Positions 10,034 to 17,820 of a stretch of 64,000 nt of DNA are shown piece by piece. The stretch is from Mycobacterium branderi (GTDB lineage Bacteria > Actinomycetota > Actinomycetes > Mycobacteriales > Mycobacteriaceae). The stretch is taken from the NCBI RefSeq assembly GCF_010728725.1, contig NZ_AP022606.1:1364001-1428000 (forward strand), in the 5' to 3' direction. How positions within the stretch are numbered: the first letter of the stretch is position 1; every line of letters starts with the position of its first letter. Under the pieces are notes generated by a model. It saw only the letters and a list, made by a program, of their open reading frames with translations. It searched no databases and was not told where the DNA came from. The position numbers were made by a program, and so were the translations under genes.

Positions 10034-10530
10034 GCGTGTCCTCCGTATTGCCGCATCCAGCGGGCGGCGTCGTCGTCGAGGGTGCCGAGTGCTTGGGCTT
10101 TGCGGCACCACTTCATCGCCGCCGCCACGAAGCGCAGCGGGTTGTAGATGTCCTCCTGGCGGCACCACTGGCCGTCGCCCGCGTAGGTGATGATCGAGAT
10201 GTTCGTCGCGCTGATGATCGTGCCGTCGCCGGGGTCTTTCATGGGATTGTCCAGCTCGCAGATGATCCGGCCGGTGGGTTCGTCGATGACAGACCACAGC
10301 GACGGAAACGCGGTCATGTGGCTGCCCGGGAACGTGGTCATGGTCTTGGTGATCCAGGCGCGCACCTCGTCGCGGCCCTTCATGGTGCCCGCGGCGTGTT
10401 CGATGTAGTCGACGTCGGGCGTGTAGTGCTCCACCCAGGCGTCCCAGTCCTTGGTCTCGGCGGCCCGGGCGACGGTCTGCTCGAACTTTGCGAACGCGAC
10501 CGAGAGCTCGTCACGGGTGAACGTGGTCAC
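10030..10530 (-). CDS. NTF2-like/SnoaL family protein (Rv0138-like)
   Basis: 166-residue protein with the NTF2-like fold pattern ([18 protein letters not shown], then [16 protein letters not shown] and a terminal sheet). These proteins are often isomerases, dehydratases or ligand-binding subunits. The start is the GTG at 10530, giving a length equal to Rv0138; the next residues [13 protein letters not shown] read as a normal N-terminus. It is the first gene of the Rv0138-Rv0139 operon and diverges from msrA. The sterol-type partner gene and the KstR-like box hint at lipid or sterol metabolism; that is inference. Confidence 0.88.
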   Translation of the reverse strand: MTTFTRDELSVAFAKFEQTVARAAETKDWDAWVEHYTPDVDYIEHAAGTMKGRDEVRAWITKTMTTFPGSHMTAFPSLWSVIDEPTGRIICELDNPMKDPGDGTIISATNISIITYAGDGQWCRQEDIYNPLRFVAAAMKWCRKAQALGTLDDDAARWMRQYGGHA

Positions 10531-10538
10531 GGGAAAAC

Positions 10539-10552
10539 TAGAACACGTTCTA
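10539..10552. promoter_or_regulatory. KstR-type operator TAGAACACGTTCTA
   Basis: The 14-bp sequence fits the published KstR consensus TnnAACnnGTTnnA at every fixed position, with 6-bp perfect arms around AC. KstR is the TetR repressor of cholesterol catabolism in actinobacteria. The site lies 8 bp before the Rv0138-like start and 35 bp before the msrA start, in the only intergenic space between them, where bound repressor could control either direction. Confidence 0.6.
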
Positions 10553-10587
10553 CCCAGCTTTGTCGAGCAGTTCCTATCCTGAAAAGC

Positions 10588-11106
10588 ATGACGAGCAACA
10601 AGAAGGCGATCCTGGCCGGCGGCTGCTTCTGGGGCATGCAGGACCTGATCCGCAAGCAGCCCGGCGTGGTGTCGACGCGGGTCGGCTACACCGGCGGCGA
10701 GAACGCCCACCCCACCTACCGCAATCACCCCGGCCACGCCGAGGCCATCGAGATCATCTACGACCCGGCGCAAACGGACTACCGCACGCTGCTGGAGTTC
10801 TTTTTCGGCATCCACGACCCGACCACCAAGAACCGGCAGGGCAACGACGTCGGAACCAGCTACCGGTCGGCGATCTTCTACCTCGATGACGAGCAGAAGC
10901 GGATCGCCGAGGAGACCATCGCCGACGTCGACGCGTCCGGGCTATGGCCGGGCAAGGTGGTCACCGAGGTCAGCCCGGCCGGCGAGTTCTGGGAGGCCGA
11001 GCCCGAGCACCAGGACTACCTGGAGCGCTATCCCAACGGCTACACGTGCCACTACGTCCGCCCCGACTGGAAGCTGCCGCGCCGCGCCGCTGCCGAGCAG
11101 ACGTAG
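10588..11106 (+). CDS. msrA: peptide methionine sulfoxide reductase A
   Basis: 172-residue MsrA that reduces the S epimer of methionine sulfoxide in proteins and free Met. The catalytic Cys13 is in [10 protein letters not shown], and the substrate-pocket segments GYTGG and [12 protein letters not shown] are intact. Cys154 in NGYTCHY is placed to act as the resolving cysteine for thioredoxin- or mycoredoxin-linked recycling. ATG 10588 is chosen to begin just before the conserved [10 protein letters not shown] strand. It corresponds to Rv0137c and is divergent from the Rv0138-like gene across the KstR-type box. Confidence 0.96.
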   Translation: MTSNKKAILAGGCFWGMQDLIRKQPGVVSTRVGYTGGENAHPTYRNHPGHAEAIEIIYDPAQTDYRTLLEFFFGIHDPTTKNRQGNDVGTSYRSAIFYLDDEQKRIAEETIADVDASGLWPGKVVTEVSPAGEFWEAEPEHQDYLERYPNGYTCHYVRPDWKLPRRAAAEQT

Positions 11107-11152
11107 AATCGCACGCCGCCAAGCGGATCGTGCGACTGCGCGTCTGGTCGCG

Positions 11153-11620
11153 CTACCGAGTGTGCGCGCGGAGCTGATACAGACCGCGGGTGGTGGCGAC
11201 GGTCTGGCCGTCGGCGTCGGTGACCACCGCGTCGAGCGTGAAGTCGGCCTTGCCGCGTTCGGCGGCCTCGGCCTCGATGCGCGCGATCGCCTGCTCGTCG
11301 AGGCTGGCTTCGGCACGCACGTCGGATTTGGCCATCGCGACGAACTGGATGTCGAGGCTTTTGACCAGGGGGAAGTACTTGGCGCTGTCGAAGGTGATCA
11401 GCGGAATGATCCCGCCGAGGACTTCGGCCACCGTGAACAGCACGCCGGCATAGATGACGCCGAAGTGGTTTCCGTTGCCTTCGGCGGGGACGGTCGTGGC
11501 CGCGAAACCCGGCCGTGCCTCGACGACTTTGACGCCCATCTTGTGTGCGATCGGGATGGTGGACGCCATGGCGCCGTTCATCATGTCCACGAGCTGGTTG
11601 GCGTCGTTTGCGTTACTCAT
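11153..11620 (-). CDS. DUF4442 / PaaI-type hot-dog thioesterase
   Basis: 155-residue single hot-dog domain. The segment GNHFGVIYAGVLFTVAEVLGG corresponds to the long central helix that follows the catalytic-region loop in PaaI-like acyl-CoA thioesterases, and the C-terminal strands end in GQTVATTRGLYQL. ATG 11620 is preferred to an upstream in-frame codon because the N-terminus MSNANDANQLVDMMN then reads as a normal helix. It is the third gene of a leftward cyp138-HAD-thioesterase set (39-bp gap), so it may hydrolyse an acyl-CoA linked to the P450 substrate. Substrate unknown. Confidence 0.82.
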   Translation of the reverse strand: MSNANDANQLVDMMNGAMASTIPIAHKMGVKVVEARPGFAATTVPAEGNGNHFGVIYAGVLFTVAEVLGGIIPLITFDSAKYFPLVKSLDIQFVAMAKSDVRAEASLDEQAIARIEAEAAERGKADFTLDAVVTDADGQTVATTRGLYQLRAHTR

Positions 11621-11659
11621 TGCGGTGCATCGTAAACCGCGCGCCGCGGCCTTCACCGC

Positions 11660-12388
11660 TCAGCAGCCGAGCTGGCCGGCCAGTTCGAGGAAATCGGCGG
11701 CGTTCACGTCGAACTCGTCCTCGTAGGTGGTATCGACTACGCCACCGGGCCCGAACTCCAGCGGGCGGGCGACGAAGGCGGTCTGAAAGCCGAGCAGGGA
11801 CGCGGCCCGGATGTCGTATTTGTGGCTGGCCACCATCATGATCTGGGCCGGCTCGAGGCCGAGGTATTGCGCGGCCATGTGATAGATCGCGGGGTCTGGC
11901 TTGAACACCCCGGCCATCTCGGCGGTAAACACCGCATCCCAGGGCAGGCCCGCGCGCTTCGATAGGTTGACCACCGCGGACACATCTGCGTTGGACAACG
12001 TGGCCAACGTGAACCGCGACTTGAGCCGGGTCAGGCCCGGCACCACATCAGGCCACGGCACCAGCCGCTGCCAGGCCAACGTCAGTTCTTCTCGCTCGGC
12101 AACAGAGAAGTTTGTGATGCCGTCTGCTTCAAGCAAGTCATCAAGGGCCTTGCGGTAGACCGAGTGCACGGTGGTCCACTTCTGACGGTCGGGCGTCGCC
12201 GACTCCAGCGCCGCGAAGTACGCCGCGCGCCACCGGTCGACAAACCGGCCCCAATCCACCTGCGGGTGACGGCCATTGCTGATCCGTTGCGCTTCGGCGC
12301 GAGCGCGCACCGTCGAATGAAAGTCGGTGGCCGTGCCCTGCACATCGAACAGCAATGCACGCACCGCGCTTCGCCGCTCACCAGTCAT
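11660..12388 (-). CDS. HAD-superfamily hydrolase, haloacid dehalogenase type II-like
   Basis: 242-residue HAD hydrolase. Motif I is LLFDVQGTATD with nucleophile Asp15; motif II is the Ser in LATLSNADV; motif III Lys is in VFKPDP; the acidic motif IV is weak, with SHKYDIRAA matching the type II L-2-haloacid dehalogenase pattern (SxxxD). It lacks a Thr/Asp at DxD position +2 (Val), which fits dehalogenases rather than phosphatases. It follows cyp138 by 23 bp and precedes the thioesterase. The physiological substrate cannot be named. Confidence 0.85.
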   Translation of the reverse strand: MTGERRSAVRALLFDVQGTATDFHSTVRARAEAQRISNGRHPQVDWGRFVDRWRAAYFAALESATPDRQKWTTVHSVYRKALDDLLEADGITNFSVAEREELTLAWQRLVPWPDVVPGLTRLKSRFTLATLSNADVSAVVNLSKRAGLPWDAVFTAEMAGVFKPDPAIYHMAAQYLGLEPAQIMMVASHKYDIRAASLLGFQTAFVARPLEFGPGGVVDTTYEDEFDVNAADFLELAGQLGC

Positions 12389-12411
12389 GGTTTGATCCAA
12401 GAGCCAGCAGA

Positions 12412-13740
12412 CTAACGGCGATGCACGACGATCCGTCCGCCGTCCTTCGGCGTGAACGCGACACCACGGGAGTGCCACTTCTCGCCCGGCGCCGTCGTGG
12501 TCTGGATCGTGAAGTGCCGCAACACCGTTCGCAGCACCACGTCCATTTCCGTGTTGGCGAACACGGCGCCCACGCAGCGCCGGGAGCCGCCACCAAACGG
12601 AATCCAGGCAAAGCTGGACGGCTTGGACCCGATGAAACGCTTCGGGTCGAAGCGGTCGGGATCTCCGAAGGCGTCGGTGTTGGCGTGCATCTGCGCAATG
12701 CTGACGATGATCGAGTAGCCACGCGGAAGAACCCAGTCGCCGAGCCGATACACCGGCGTGTAGACGTGCCGGCCGGCCAGGTCGATGACGGTCCGGTTGC
12801 GCTGCACCTCCAGGATCGTCGCCTGGCGCAGTTCGTTGTCGTCGGTATCGGCCTCCGCCACCAGCGCGGTGAGCACGTCGGGGTGCCGGCTCAGCCGTTC
12901 GAATGCCCAGGCCAGCGTGGCGGCGGTGGTCTCGTGTCCGGCGGCTAGTAATGTCAGCAGCTCGTCGCCGATGTCCTTGCGCGACATGGCCGTACCGTCC
13001 TCGTAGGTGCTGCGCAACATCAGCGCCAACACGTCGGCCCGCTCTTCCAAGCGCGGGTCCGCGCGCTCGTTCTCGATGAGCTTGTCGACGATGAGGTCGT
13101 ACTGGCGTCGCCATTCGACCAGGCGGCCCCACGGGCTGTAGCGGCCATAGGTCCGGGTCGGCTTGGGCAGCTGTGCCAGTCGCGAGCCCAGCGTGACCCA
13201 GGGTGGGATGATGCGCCGCAGCTGGTCGAGCTCGGCGCCCTCGGCCCCGAATACCGCCCGCAGGATGGCGTTGAGCGTGATCCGCATCATCGACGGCAGC
13301 GTCGGAAACGGCTGCCCCTCAGGCCAGCCGGCGATTTCGCGCAGCGTCTCTTCTTCGATGATGTCCTCGTAGTTCTTGATGCTCTTGCCGTGAAACGGCG
13401 GCGCCAGCAGTCGCCGCCGCTGCCGGTGATCGTCGCCGTCGAGCGCAAAGACCGAACCCGACCCGAAGAACCGGCTCAGGTTGGGATAGATGTTGCCCAG
13501 CTCGTCGGGGCTGGTGGTGAAGACCTGCTTGGCCAGCTGGGGGTTGGCCACCACCACAGTCCGGCTGTACACCGGCAGGTTCAGGGTGAAAATGTCGCCG
13601 TAGCGTCGCACCATCTCTTGGACGGTCCGCCGCCGAGCGAACGCGAAGGCGATGCCCTGCAAGGCTTTTGGAACCCGTGGCCCCGGCGGCACGCGAACTG
13701 CCGGCGGTGCGGTGGTCGTGTGGGTCTCGATGGCGCTCAT
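12412..13740 (-). CDS. cyp138: cytochrome P450 CYP138
   Basis: 442-residue haem monooxygenase. The oxygen-binding helix motif AGHETT is at residues 267-272, the ExxR pair at Glu311-Arg314 (EVQR), and the haem loop FGGGSRRCVG places the thiolate at Cys389. The architecture with PERF-like DPKRF before the haem loop is complete. It corresponds to Rv0136 by position and length (about 441 residues). The ATG at 13740 opens directly below a cluster of GTAC palindromes shared with the divergent TetR gene, so regulation by that TetR protein is likely. Natural substrate and redox partner are unknown; no ferredoxin gene is adjacent. Confidence 0.93.
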   Translation of the reverse strand: MSAIETHTTTAPPAVRVPPGPRVPKALQGIAFAFARRRTVQEMVRRYGDIFTLNLPVYSRTVVVANPQLAKQVFTTSPDELGNIYPNLSRFFGSGSVFALDGDDHRQRRRLLAPPFHGKSIKNYEDIIEEETLREIAGWPEGQPFPTLPSMMRITLNAILRAVFGAEGAELDQLRRIIPPWVTLGSRLAQLPKPTRTYGRYSPWGRLVEWRRQYDLIVDKLIENERADPRLEERADVLALMLRSTYEDGTAMSRKDIGDELLTLLAAGHETTAATLAWAFERLSRHPDVLTALVAEADTDDNELRQATILEVQRNRTVIDLAGRHVYTPVYRLGDWVLPRGYSIIVSIAQMHANTDAFGDPDRFDPKRFIGSKPSSFAWIPFGGGSRRCVGAVFANTEMDVVLRTVLRHFTIQTTTAPGEKWHSRGVAFTPKDGGRIVVHRR

Positions 13741-13762
13741 GACAGTGCACTCCCAACATCCG

Positions 13763-13814
13763 CGTGGTACCGCCGTGTACCACGGTGTACTGAGGTACGG
13801 TACCGGGTAGTACC
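13763..13814. promoter_or_regulatory. array of GTAC palindromes, probable operator of the cyp138/TetR divergent promoters
   Basis: The 115-bp gap between cyp138 and the TetR gene contains CGTGGTAC-N6-GTACCACG (13763-13784, perfect 8-bp arms), then GGTACGGTACC (13794-13804) and a further GGTAC...GTACC pair ending at 13814. The phased repeats of one half-site are typical of an autoregulated TetR operator; which protein binds is inferred from position. Confidence 0.6.
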
Positions 13815-13855
13815 AGGAGCTGGCAAGGGTTCGCGACGAGAGGGAGGTGTGGAGC

Positions 13856-14461
13856 GTGACGGTGGTCGCTGAAGACGCGGCTTCGGTCGACGTCGATCCG
13901 TTTCGGCGTCGGCTGCTCGACGGCCTCGCCGCCTCGATCGGCGAGCGCGGTTACCGCGCCACCACCGTGGCCGACATCGTGCGCCACGCCCGCACGTCAA
14001 AACGGACCTTTTACGACCAATTCGCCAGCAAGGAGCAGTGTTTCCTCGAGTTGTTGCACGCCAACAACGAACAACTCGGCCAGGACATCGAGGCGGCCGT
14101 CGACCCGGACGCGGACTGGACGCAGCAGATCCGTCAGGCCGTCGAGGCCTACGTCAGCCACATCGAGGAGCGGCCGGCCGTCACGCTGAGCTGGATCAGG
14201 GAGCTGCCGTCGCTGGGCGATGCTGCGCGGCCGGTGCAGCGCCGCGGATTACAACAGCTGACCAACCTGCTGGTCGACCTCAGTGGAAGCGCGGGATTCC
14301 GGCGGGCCGACGTGCCGCCGCTGACGCCGCCGCTGGCGGTCATCCTGCTGGGCGGCCTGCGGGAATTGACCGCGCTGGCTGTCGAAGACGGCAAAGACGT
14401 GCGGGAAATCGTGGAGCCCGCGGTCGCCGCGTCGGTTGCGCTGCTCGGCTCTCGCCGCTGA
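13856..14461 (+). CDS. TetR-family regulator (Rv0135c-like), probable regulator of cyp138 operon
   Basis: 201-residue TetR protein. The helix-turn-helix spans roughly residues 15-60, with GYRATTVADIVRHARTSKRT and FYDQFASKEQCFLEL; the C-terminal domain is the ligand pocket. The GTG at 13856 is chosen because AGGGAGG lies 8-9 bases upstream and the length equals Rv0135c. Divergent arrangement with cyp138 over the GTAC array suggests it represses both the cyp138-HAD-thioesterase operon and itself. The Mop gene follows 63 bp downstream with its own RBS. Confidence 0.92.
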   Translation: MTVVAEDAASVDVDPFRRRLLDGLAASIGERGYRATTVADIVRHARTSKRTFYDQFASKEQCFLELLHANNEQLGQDIEAAVDPDADWTQQIRQAVEAYVSHIEERPAVTLSWIRELPSLGDAARPVQRRGLQQLTNLLVDLSGSAGFRRADVPPLTPPLAVILLGGLRELTALAVEDGKDVREIVEPAVAASVALLGSRR

Positions 14462-14524
14462 AACCGCGCGCCCGGAGGTGTGCACGCCTAGGCTCATGGC
14501 AGACCGACCACCCGGAGGACCGCG

Positions 14525-14737
14525 ATGCAGCTATCGACACGCAATCAACTCAAGGGCACCATCGCCGACGTCGACCTCGGCAGTGTGATGGCCACCGTCA
14601 AGGTTCGGCTCGACGGCGGCGATCAGGTCGTCACCTCGTCGATCACCAAGGACGCCGCAATCGACCTGGGCCTCAAGGCCGGTCAGCCCGCGACGGTGTT
14701 CATCAAGGCGACCGAGGTGACCATCGGCGTCGACTGA
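14525..14737 (+). CDS. Mop (TOBE) molybdopterin/molybdate-binding protein
   Basis: 70-residue single TOBE/Mop domain: MQLSTRNQLKGTIADVDLG, then VTSSITKDAAIDLGLKAGQ and VFIKATEVTIG. Stand-alone Mop proteins assemble into oligomers that bind molybdate and may store or buffer it. A GGAGG lies 6 bases before the ATG. No molybdoenzyme gene is nearby, so the link is unclear. A strong hairpin follows at 14781-14829. Confidence 0.92.
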   Translation: MQLSTRNQLKGTIADVDLGSVMATVKVRLDGGDQVVTSSITKDAAIDLGLKAGQPATVFIKATEVTIGVD

Positions 14738-14780
14738 CGCTCACGCGGCGAGGAACGTGCGGAGCGTATCCGGCGTCGAG

Positions 14781-14829
14781 ATTGCGCGTAGGGTCGTGAT
14801 TTTACGAAAAGCACGACCCTGAGCGCAAT
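14781..14829. terminator. long imperfect hairpin between convergent genes (bidirectional terminator or repeat element)
   Basis: Two 18-base arms (14781-14798 and 14812-14829) pair with a single 2x2 mismatch: ATTGCGC-GT-AGGGTCGTG against CACGACCCT-GA-GCGCAAT, around a 13-base AT-rich loop. It sits between the end of the Mop gene and the end of the desaturase gene. There is no long T-run, so it may be a Rho-assisted terminator or a dispersed palindromic repeat. Confidence 0.6.
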
Positions 14830-14837
14830 TTCAACGC

Positions 14838-15926
14838 TCAGGCAGCGACGGCGACTGGCTGCACCTCGGCCCGCTTTTTCGTCGGCAGGCTCAGCTTGAT
14901 GATCTTGCGCACCACGGTGGCGAACTGCTTGTGCAGCGGCCCCGAGTTGTACGGGATGCCGTAGCGACGGCAGATCTCGCGCACCTCCGGCGCGATCTCT
15001 GCGTAGCGGCGGGCCGGCATGTCGGGGAACAGGTGGTGCTCGATCTGGTGCGACAGGTTTCCGGACAGCACGTGAAAGAGCTTGCCGCCGGTCAGGTTTG
15101 CCGAACCGAGGATCTGCCGGAAGTACCACCTGCCGCGGGTCTCGTTCTCGGTCTCCTCTTTGGAGAATTCCTGGGTGCCGTCCGGGAAGTGCCCGCAAAA
15201 GATGATCATGTAGGACCAGACATTGCGCATCAGGTTCGCCGTCAGGTTGCCGGTGAACACGAACGGCGCGAACGGGCCGGCCAGCAGCGGGAAGGCGACG
15301 TAGTCCTTCATCGTCTGCCGGCGCGTCTTGCGCCAGATGCCTTGCAGGATCTCACGCTTGTCGGCTAGCCGGATCTCGCCGGCACGGATCCGCTCGGTCT
15401 CCAACTCGTGCAGCGCGACGCCGTACTGGAACAGCACCATCAGCAGGAAGGCATAGACCGGGTTGCCCAGGAAGTACGGCTCCCACGGCTGGTCTTCACT
15501 CATCCGCAGGATGCCGTAACCGATGTCGCGGTCCATGTCCACGATGTTGGTGTAGGTGTGGTGCATGTAGTTGTGCGAGTGGCGCCACTGGTCGGCCGGG
15601 CAGGCGGTGTCCCACTCGAAGGTGCGGCCCGAGATCGCAGGATCGCGCATCCAGTCGTATTGGCCGTGCATGACGTTGTGGCCGATTTCCATATTGTCGA
15701 GAATCTTCGCCACCCCGAGCATCGCGGTGCCCAACAGCCAGGCCGGCGGCAGAAACAGCAGCGCACGGCCGCCGACCTCGAGTGCGCGCTGAGTCTTGAT
15801 GACCCGGCGGATGTAGTCGGCGTCGCGCTGACCGAGATCGGCCATCACGCGTTCCTTGATGGCGTCGAGTTCGCGACCGAATTCCTCGGCTTGCTCGGGC
15901 GTCAGGGTGATCTTGGGCTGTGTCAT
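14838..15926 (-). CDS. membrane acyl-CoA desaturase (DesA3-like)
   Basis: 362-residue integral-membrane fatty acid desaturase that would insert a double bond in an acyl-CoA (DesA3/Rv3229c makes oleoyl-CoA). The three His boxes that bind the di-iron centre are present: H83-NVM-H87, H118-NYM-HH at 122-123, and HQIEHH at 293-298. Hydrophobic segments flank them at about 55-75, 165-185 and 230-250. ATG 15926 has AAAGGAG upstream. Its electron donor is the reductase at 16015-17067, as in the Rv3229c/Rv3230c pair. That pair lies elsewhere in M. tuberculosis, so the module looks inserted or relocated here. Confidence 0.92.
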   Translation of the reverse strand: MTQPKITLTPEQAEEFGRELDAIKERVMADLGQRDADYIRRVIKTQRALEVGGRALLFLPPAWLLGTAMLGVAKILDNMEIGHNVMHGQYDWMRDPAISGRTFEWDTACPADQWRHSHNYMHHTYTNIVDMDRDIGYGILRMSEDQPWEPYFLGNPVYAFLLMVLFQYGVALHELETERIRAGEIRLADKREILQGIWRKTRRQTMKDYVAFPLLAGPFAPFVFTGNLTANLMRNVWSYMIIFCGHFPDGTQEFSKEETENETRGRWYFRQILGSANLTGGKLFHVLSGNLSHQIEHHLFPDMPARRYAEIAPEVREICRRYGIPYNSGPLHKQFATVVRKIIKLSLPTKKRAEVQPVAVAA

Positions 15927-15950
15927 CGTGACTCCTTTCAAAACCCGACC

Positions 15951-15996
15951 GTGAATCTCACGACGTGACACGCCGAATGGCCGTAGCCAGATTCAC
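15951..15996. promoter_or_regulatory. 8-bp inverted repeat in the reductase-desaturase gap
   Basis: GTGAATCT (15951-15958) and AGATTCAC (15989-15996) are exact complements around 30 bp that contain a further CACGACGTG palindrome. The structure fills the space between the reductase stop and the desaturase RBS. It could be an operator or an mRNA stem controlling the desaturase; no family consensus is claimed. Confidence 0.35.
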
Positions 15997-16014
15997 AGTC
16001 GAGCGGGGTGGGTT

Positions 16015-17067
16015 TTATAGCGCGATGTCGACGTCGCCGACCGGGACCGATACGCAGATCTGGACGTCGTCGTCGGGAGCGGTCGACACCGCGCCGGTGG
16101 TCAGGTTGCGCACCACGCCGCAGGTCTTGCGGCGGGTACAGGTGTGGCAGATGCCCATCCGGCATCCGCTTTCCGGTGTGAGCCCGGCCGCCTCGGCCTG
16201 CTCCAGCAAGGAGCGGCCGTCGTCGACCACCTCAATCCCGCTGTCCGCGAAAGTCACTCGTCCACCCGACGGTTTGGCCGGCACCTCGATAGTCGGCGCC
16301 ACGAAGCTCTCGGTGTAGACGTTGTCGCAATGCTCATGCACCGCGGAAACCAAAGCCGGTGGGCCGCAGACGAATACCGCGTCCGGCGACGGCATGGCCG
16401 CCGCCAGGTGCTCGGGGCCGAAGCGGCCGTCCAGGTCGCCGTCGCCGGATCGGGTGTAGCCGCGCAGCACCCGCACACGTGGCATTGCGGCGAGTTCGTC
16501 GCGGTAGTTGGCTTCCGCGGGGGTGCGCGCGTAGTGGACGAACGCGAGTTCACCGGTGTGGCCCTCGGCGACCAGCGTGCGCAGCATCGCCATCACGGGG
16601 GTGATGCCGCTGCCGCCGGAGACGAACAGAATGCGACGCGGCCGCGGTGTCGGCAACACGAAGTCGCCGCCGACACCGGCCAGCCCCACCACCATGCCCG
16701 GGCGGGCGTGCTCGTAGAGGTGCGACGAGACCAGCCCGCCGTCGTGCCGGCCGACCGTCAGCTCCAGAAACGGAGAGCCTTCGGCGTTGGCCGGTGAGTA
16801 GCACCGGGTGTGGCGCCGGCCGTCGACGTCGACGGTGACGTTGACGTACTGGCCGGCCTGGACGTGGCGGTCGAACGCGGCATTGGGGCGCAGCGTCAGG
16901 GTGACGCTGCGCGGGGTGCGGCGGACGTCGACGACCTTGGCGCGGGCCTCGCCCAGCGTCCAGGTCGGGTCCAGCTGCTCGGTGTACCGGTCGACGCCGT
17001 GCGGTCCGGTGAGCAGGTCGACCAGGCCGGAGCCCAGCACCCGCTCCTTCAAAGTTTGAGTGAACAT
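16015..17067 (-). CDS. flavin/2Fe-2S oxidoreductase, electron donor to desaturase (Rv3230c-like)
   Basis: 350-residue fused reductase. The FAD-binding part has RHTRCYSPANAEG (RxYS type), the NAD(P)-binding part FVSGGSGITPVMAML, and the C-terminal plant-type ferredoxin carries the [2Fe-2S] ligands Cys302, Cys307, Cys310 (CRMGICHTC) and Cys338. The layout equals Rv3230c, the NADPH-dependent partner of DesA3. The ATG at 17067 is chosen as it begins the conserved MFTQTLKERVLGSGLV. It is co-directional with and upstream of the desaturase. It diverges from the TetR gene at 17137. Confidence 0.92.
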   Translation of the reverse strand: MFTQTLKERVLGSGLVDLLTGPHGVDRYTEQLDPTWTLGEARAKVVDVRRTPRSVTLTLRPNAAFDRHVQAGQYVNVTVDVDGRRHTRCYSPANAEGSPFLELTVGRHDGGLVSSHLYEHARPGMVVGLAGVGGDFVLPTPRPRRILFVSGGSGITPVMAMLRTLVAEGHTGELAFVHYARTPAEANYRDELAAMPRVRVLRGYTRSGDGDLDGRFGPEHLAAAMPSPDAVFVCGPPALVSAVHEHCDNVYTESFVAPTIEVPAKPSGGRVTFADSGIEVVDDGRSLLEQAEAAGLTPESGCRMGICHTCTRRKTCGVVRNLTTGAVSTAPDDDVQICVSVPVGDVDIAL

Positions 17068-17127
17068 ATGTATACCGTGCGCGGCGGCCCGGCTGGTCGT
17101 CAAGCATTTCTGCAGCTCTGTGGTAGG

Positions 17128-17142
17128 GTTCACACAGTGAAC
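17128..17142. promoter_or_regulatory. palindrome GTTCAC-ACA-GTGAAC at the TetR start
   Basis: Perfect 6-bp arms with a 3-bp spacer; the right arm includes the GTG start codon (17137) of the TetR gene. The half-site GTGAAC resembles half-sites reported for DesT-type desaturase repressors, but in a different arrangement. It is placed for autoregulation of the TetR gene and possibly control of the divergent reductase-desaturase operon. Confidence 0.45.
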
Positions 17143-17811
17143 AACCGTATGCCTAGCTCGCGGCCACGCCGGTCGAGCCATGGGCGTACCCGGGAAAGCC
17201 CGTCGCGGGAGGAGCGCAAGGAGGCGACGCGGCGCGCCATCATCGCCGCCGCCCTCAAGCTGCTCGACGAGCGCAGCTTCGGCAGCCTGAGCCTGCGTGA
17301 GGTGACGCGCGAGGCCGGCATCGTGCCGGCGGCGTTCTACCGTCATTTCGAGTCGATGGAAGCCCTGGGCCTGGTCCTGATCGACGAGTCGTTCCGCACC
17401 TTGCGGGACATGCTGCGTGGCGCGCGGGCAGGCAAACTCGACCCCAACCGGGTGATCGAGTCGTCGGTGGAGATCGTGGTCGCGAGCATCGCCGAACGAC
17501 GCGAGCACTGGCGGTTCATCGCCCGGGAACGCTCCAGCGGCGTCACGGTTTTGCGGTACGCGATCCGCACCGAACTGCGGCTCATCACATCCGAGTTGGC
17601 GACGGACCTTGCCCGCTTCGACGGGCTCAACACCTGGAGCACCGAGGACCTCAACGTGCTGGCGACGCTGTTCGTCAACTCGATGATCGTCATCGCCGAG
17701 GCCATCGAGGATGCCCAGGGCGCCGAGGCGCTGGAAGAAATCCGCCGGACAGCGGTCAAGCAGCTGCGGATGATCGCCGTGGGTGTCGCGGGGTGGCGCA
17801 GCAGTCCATAG
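17137..17811 (+). CDS. TetR-family regulator, FabR/DesT-like
   Basis: 224-residue TetR protein. The recognition region LSLREVTREAGIVPAAFYRHFESMEALGLVLIDE closely follows the pattern of FabR and DesT, regulators that sense unsaturated versus saturated acyl-CoA and control desaturases; key pieces are SLREVTREAGI and FYRHFESMEAL. The basic N-terminus (RPRRSSHGRTRESPSREERK) is longer than usual. GTG 17137 is used as start; ATG 17149 is an alternative. Divergence from the desaturase electron-transfer operon supports a role in controlling desaturation. It runs into a DUF427 gene 9 bp downstream. Confidence 0.88.
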   Translation: MNNRMPSSRPRRSSHGRTRESPSREERKEATRRAIIAAALKLLDERSFGSLSLREVTREAGIVPAAFYRHFESMEALGLVLIDESFRTLRDMLRGARAGKLDPNRVIESSVEIVVASIAERREHWRFIARERSSGVTVLRYAIRTELRLITSELATDLARFDGLNTWSTEDLNVLATLFVNSMIVIAEAIEDAQGAEALEEIRRTAVKQLRMIAVGVAGWRSSP

Positions 17812-17820
17812 GTTGGGCGG

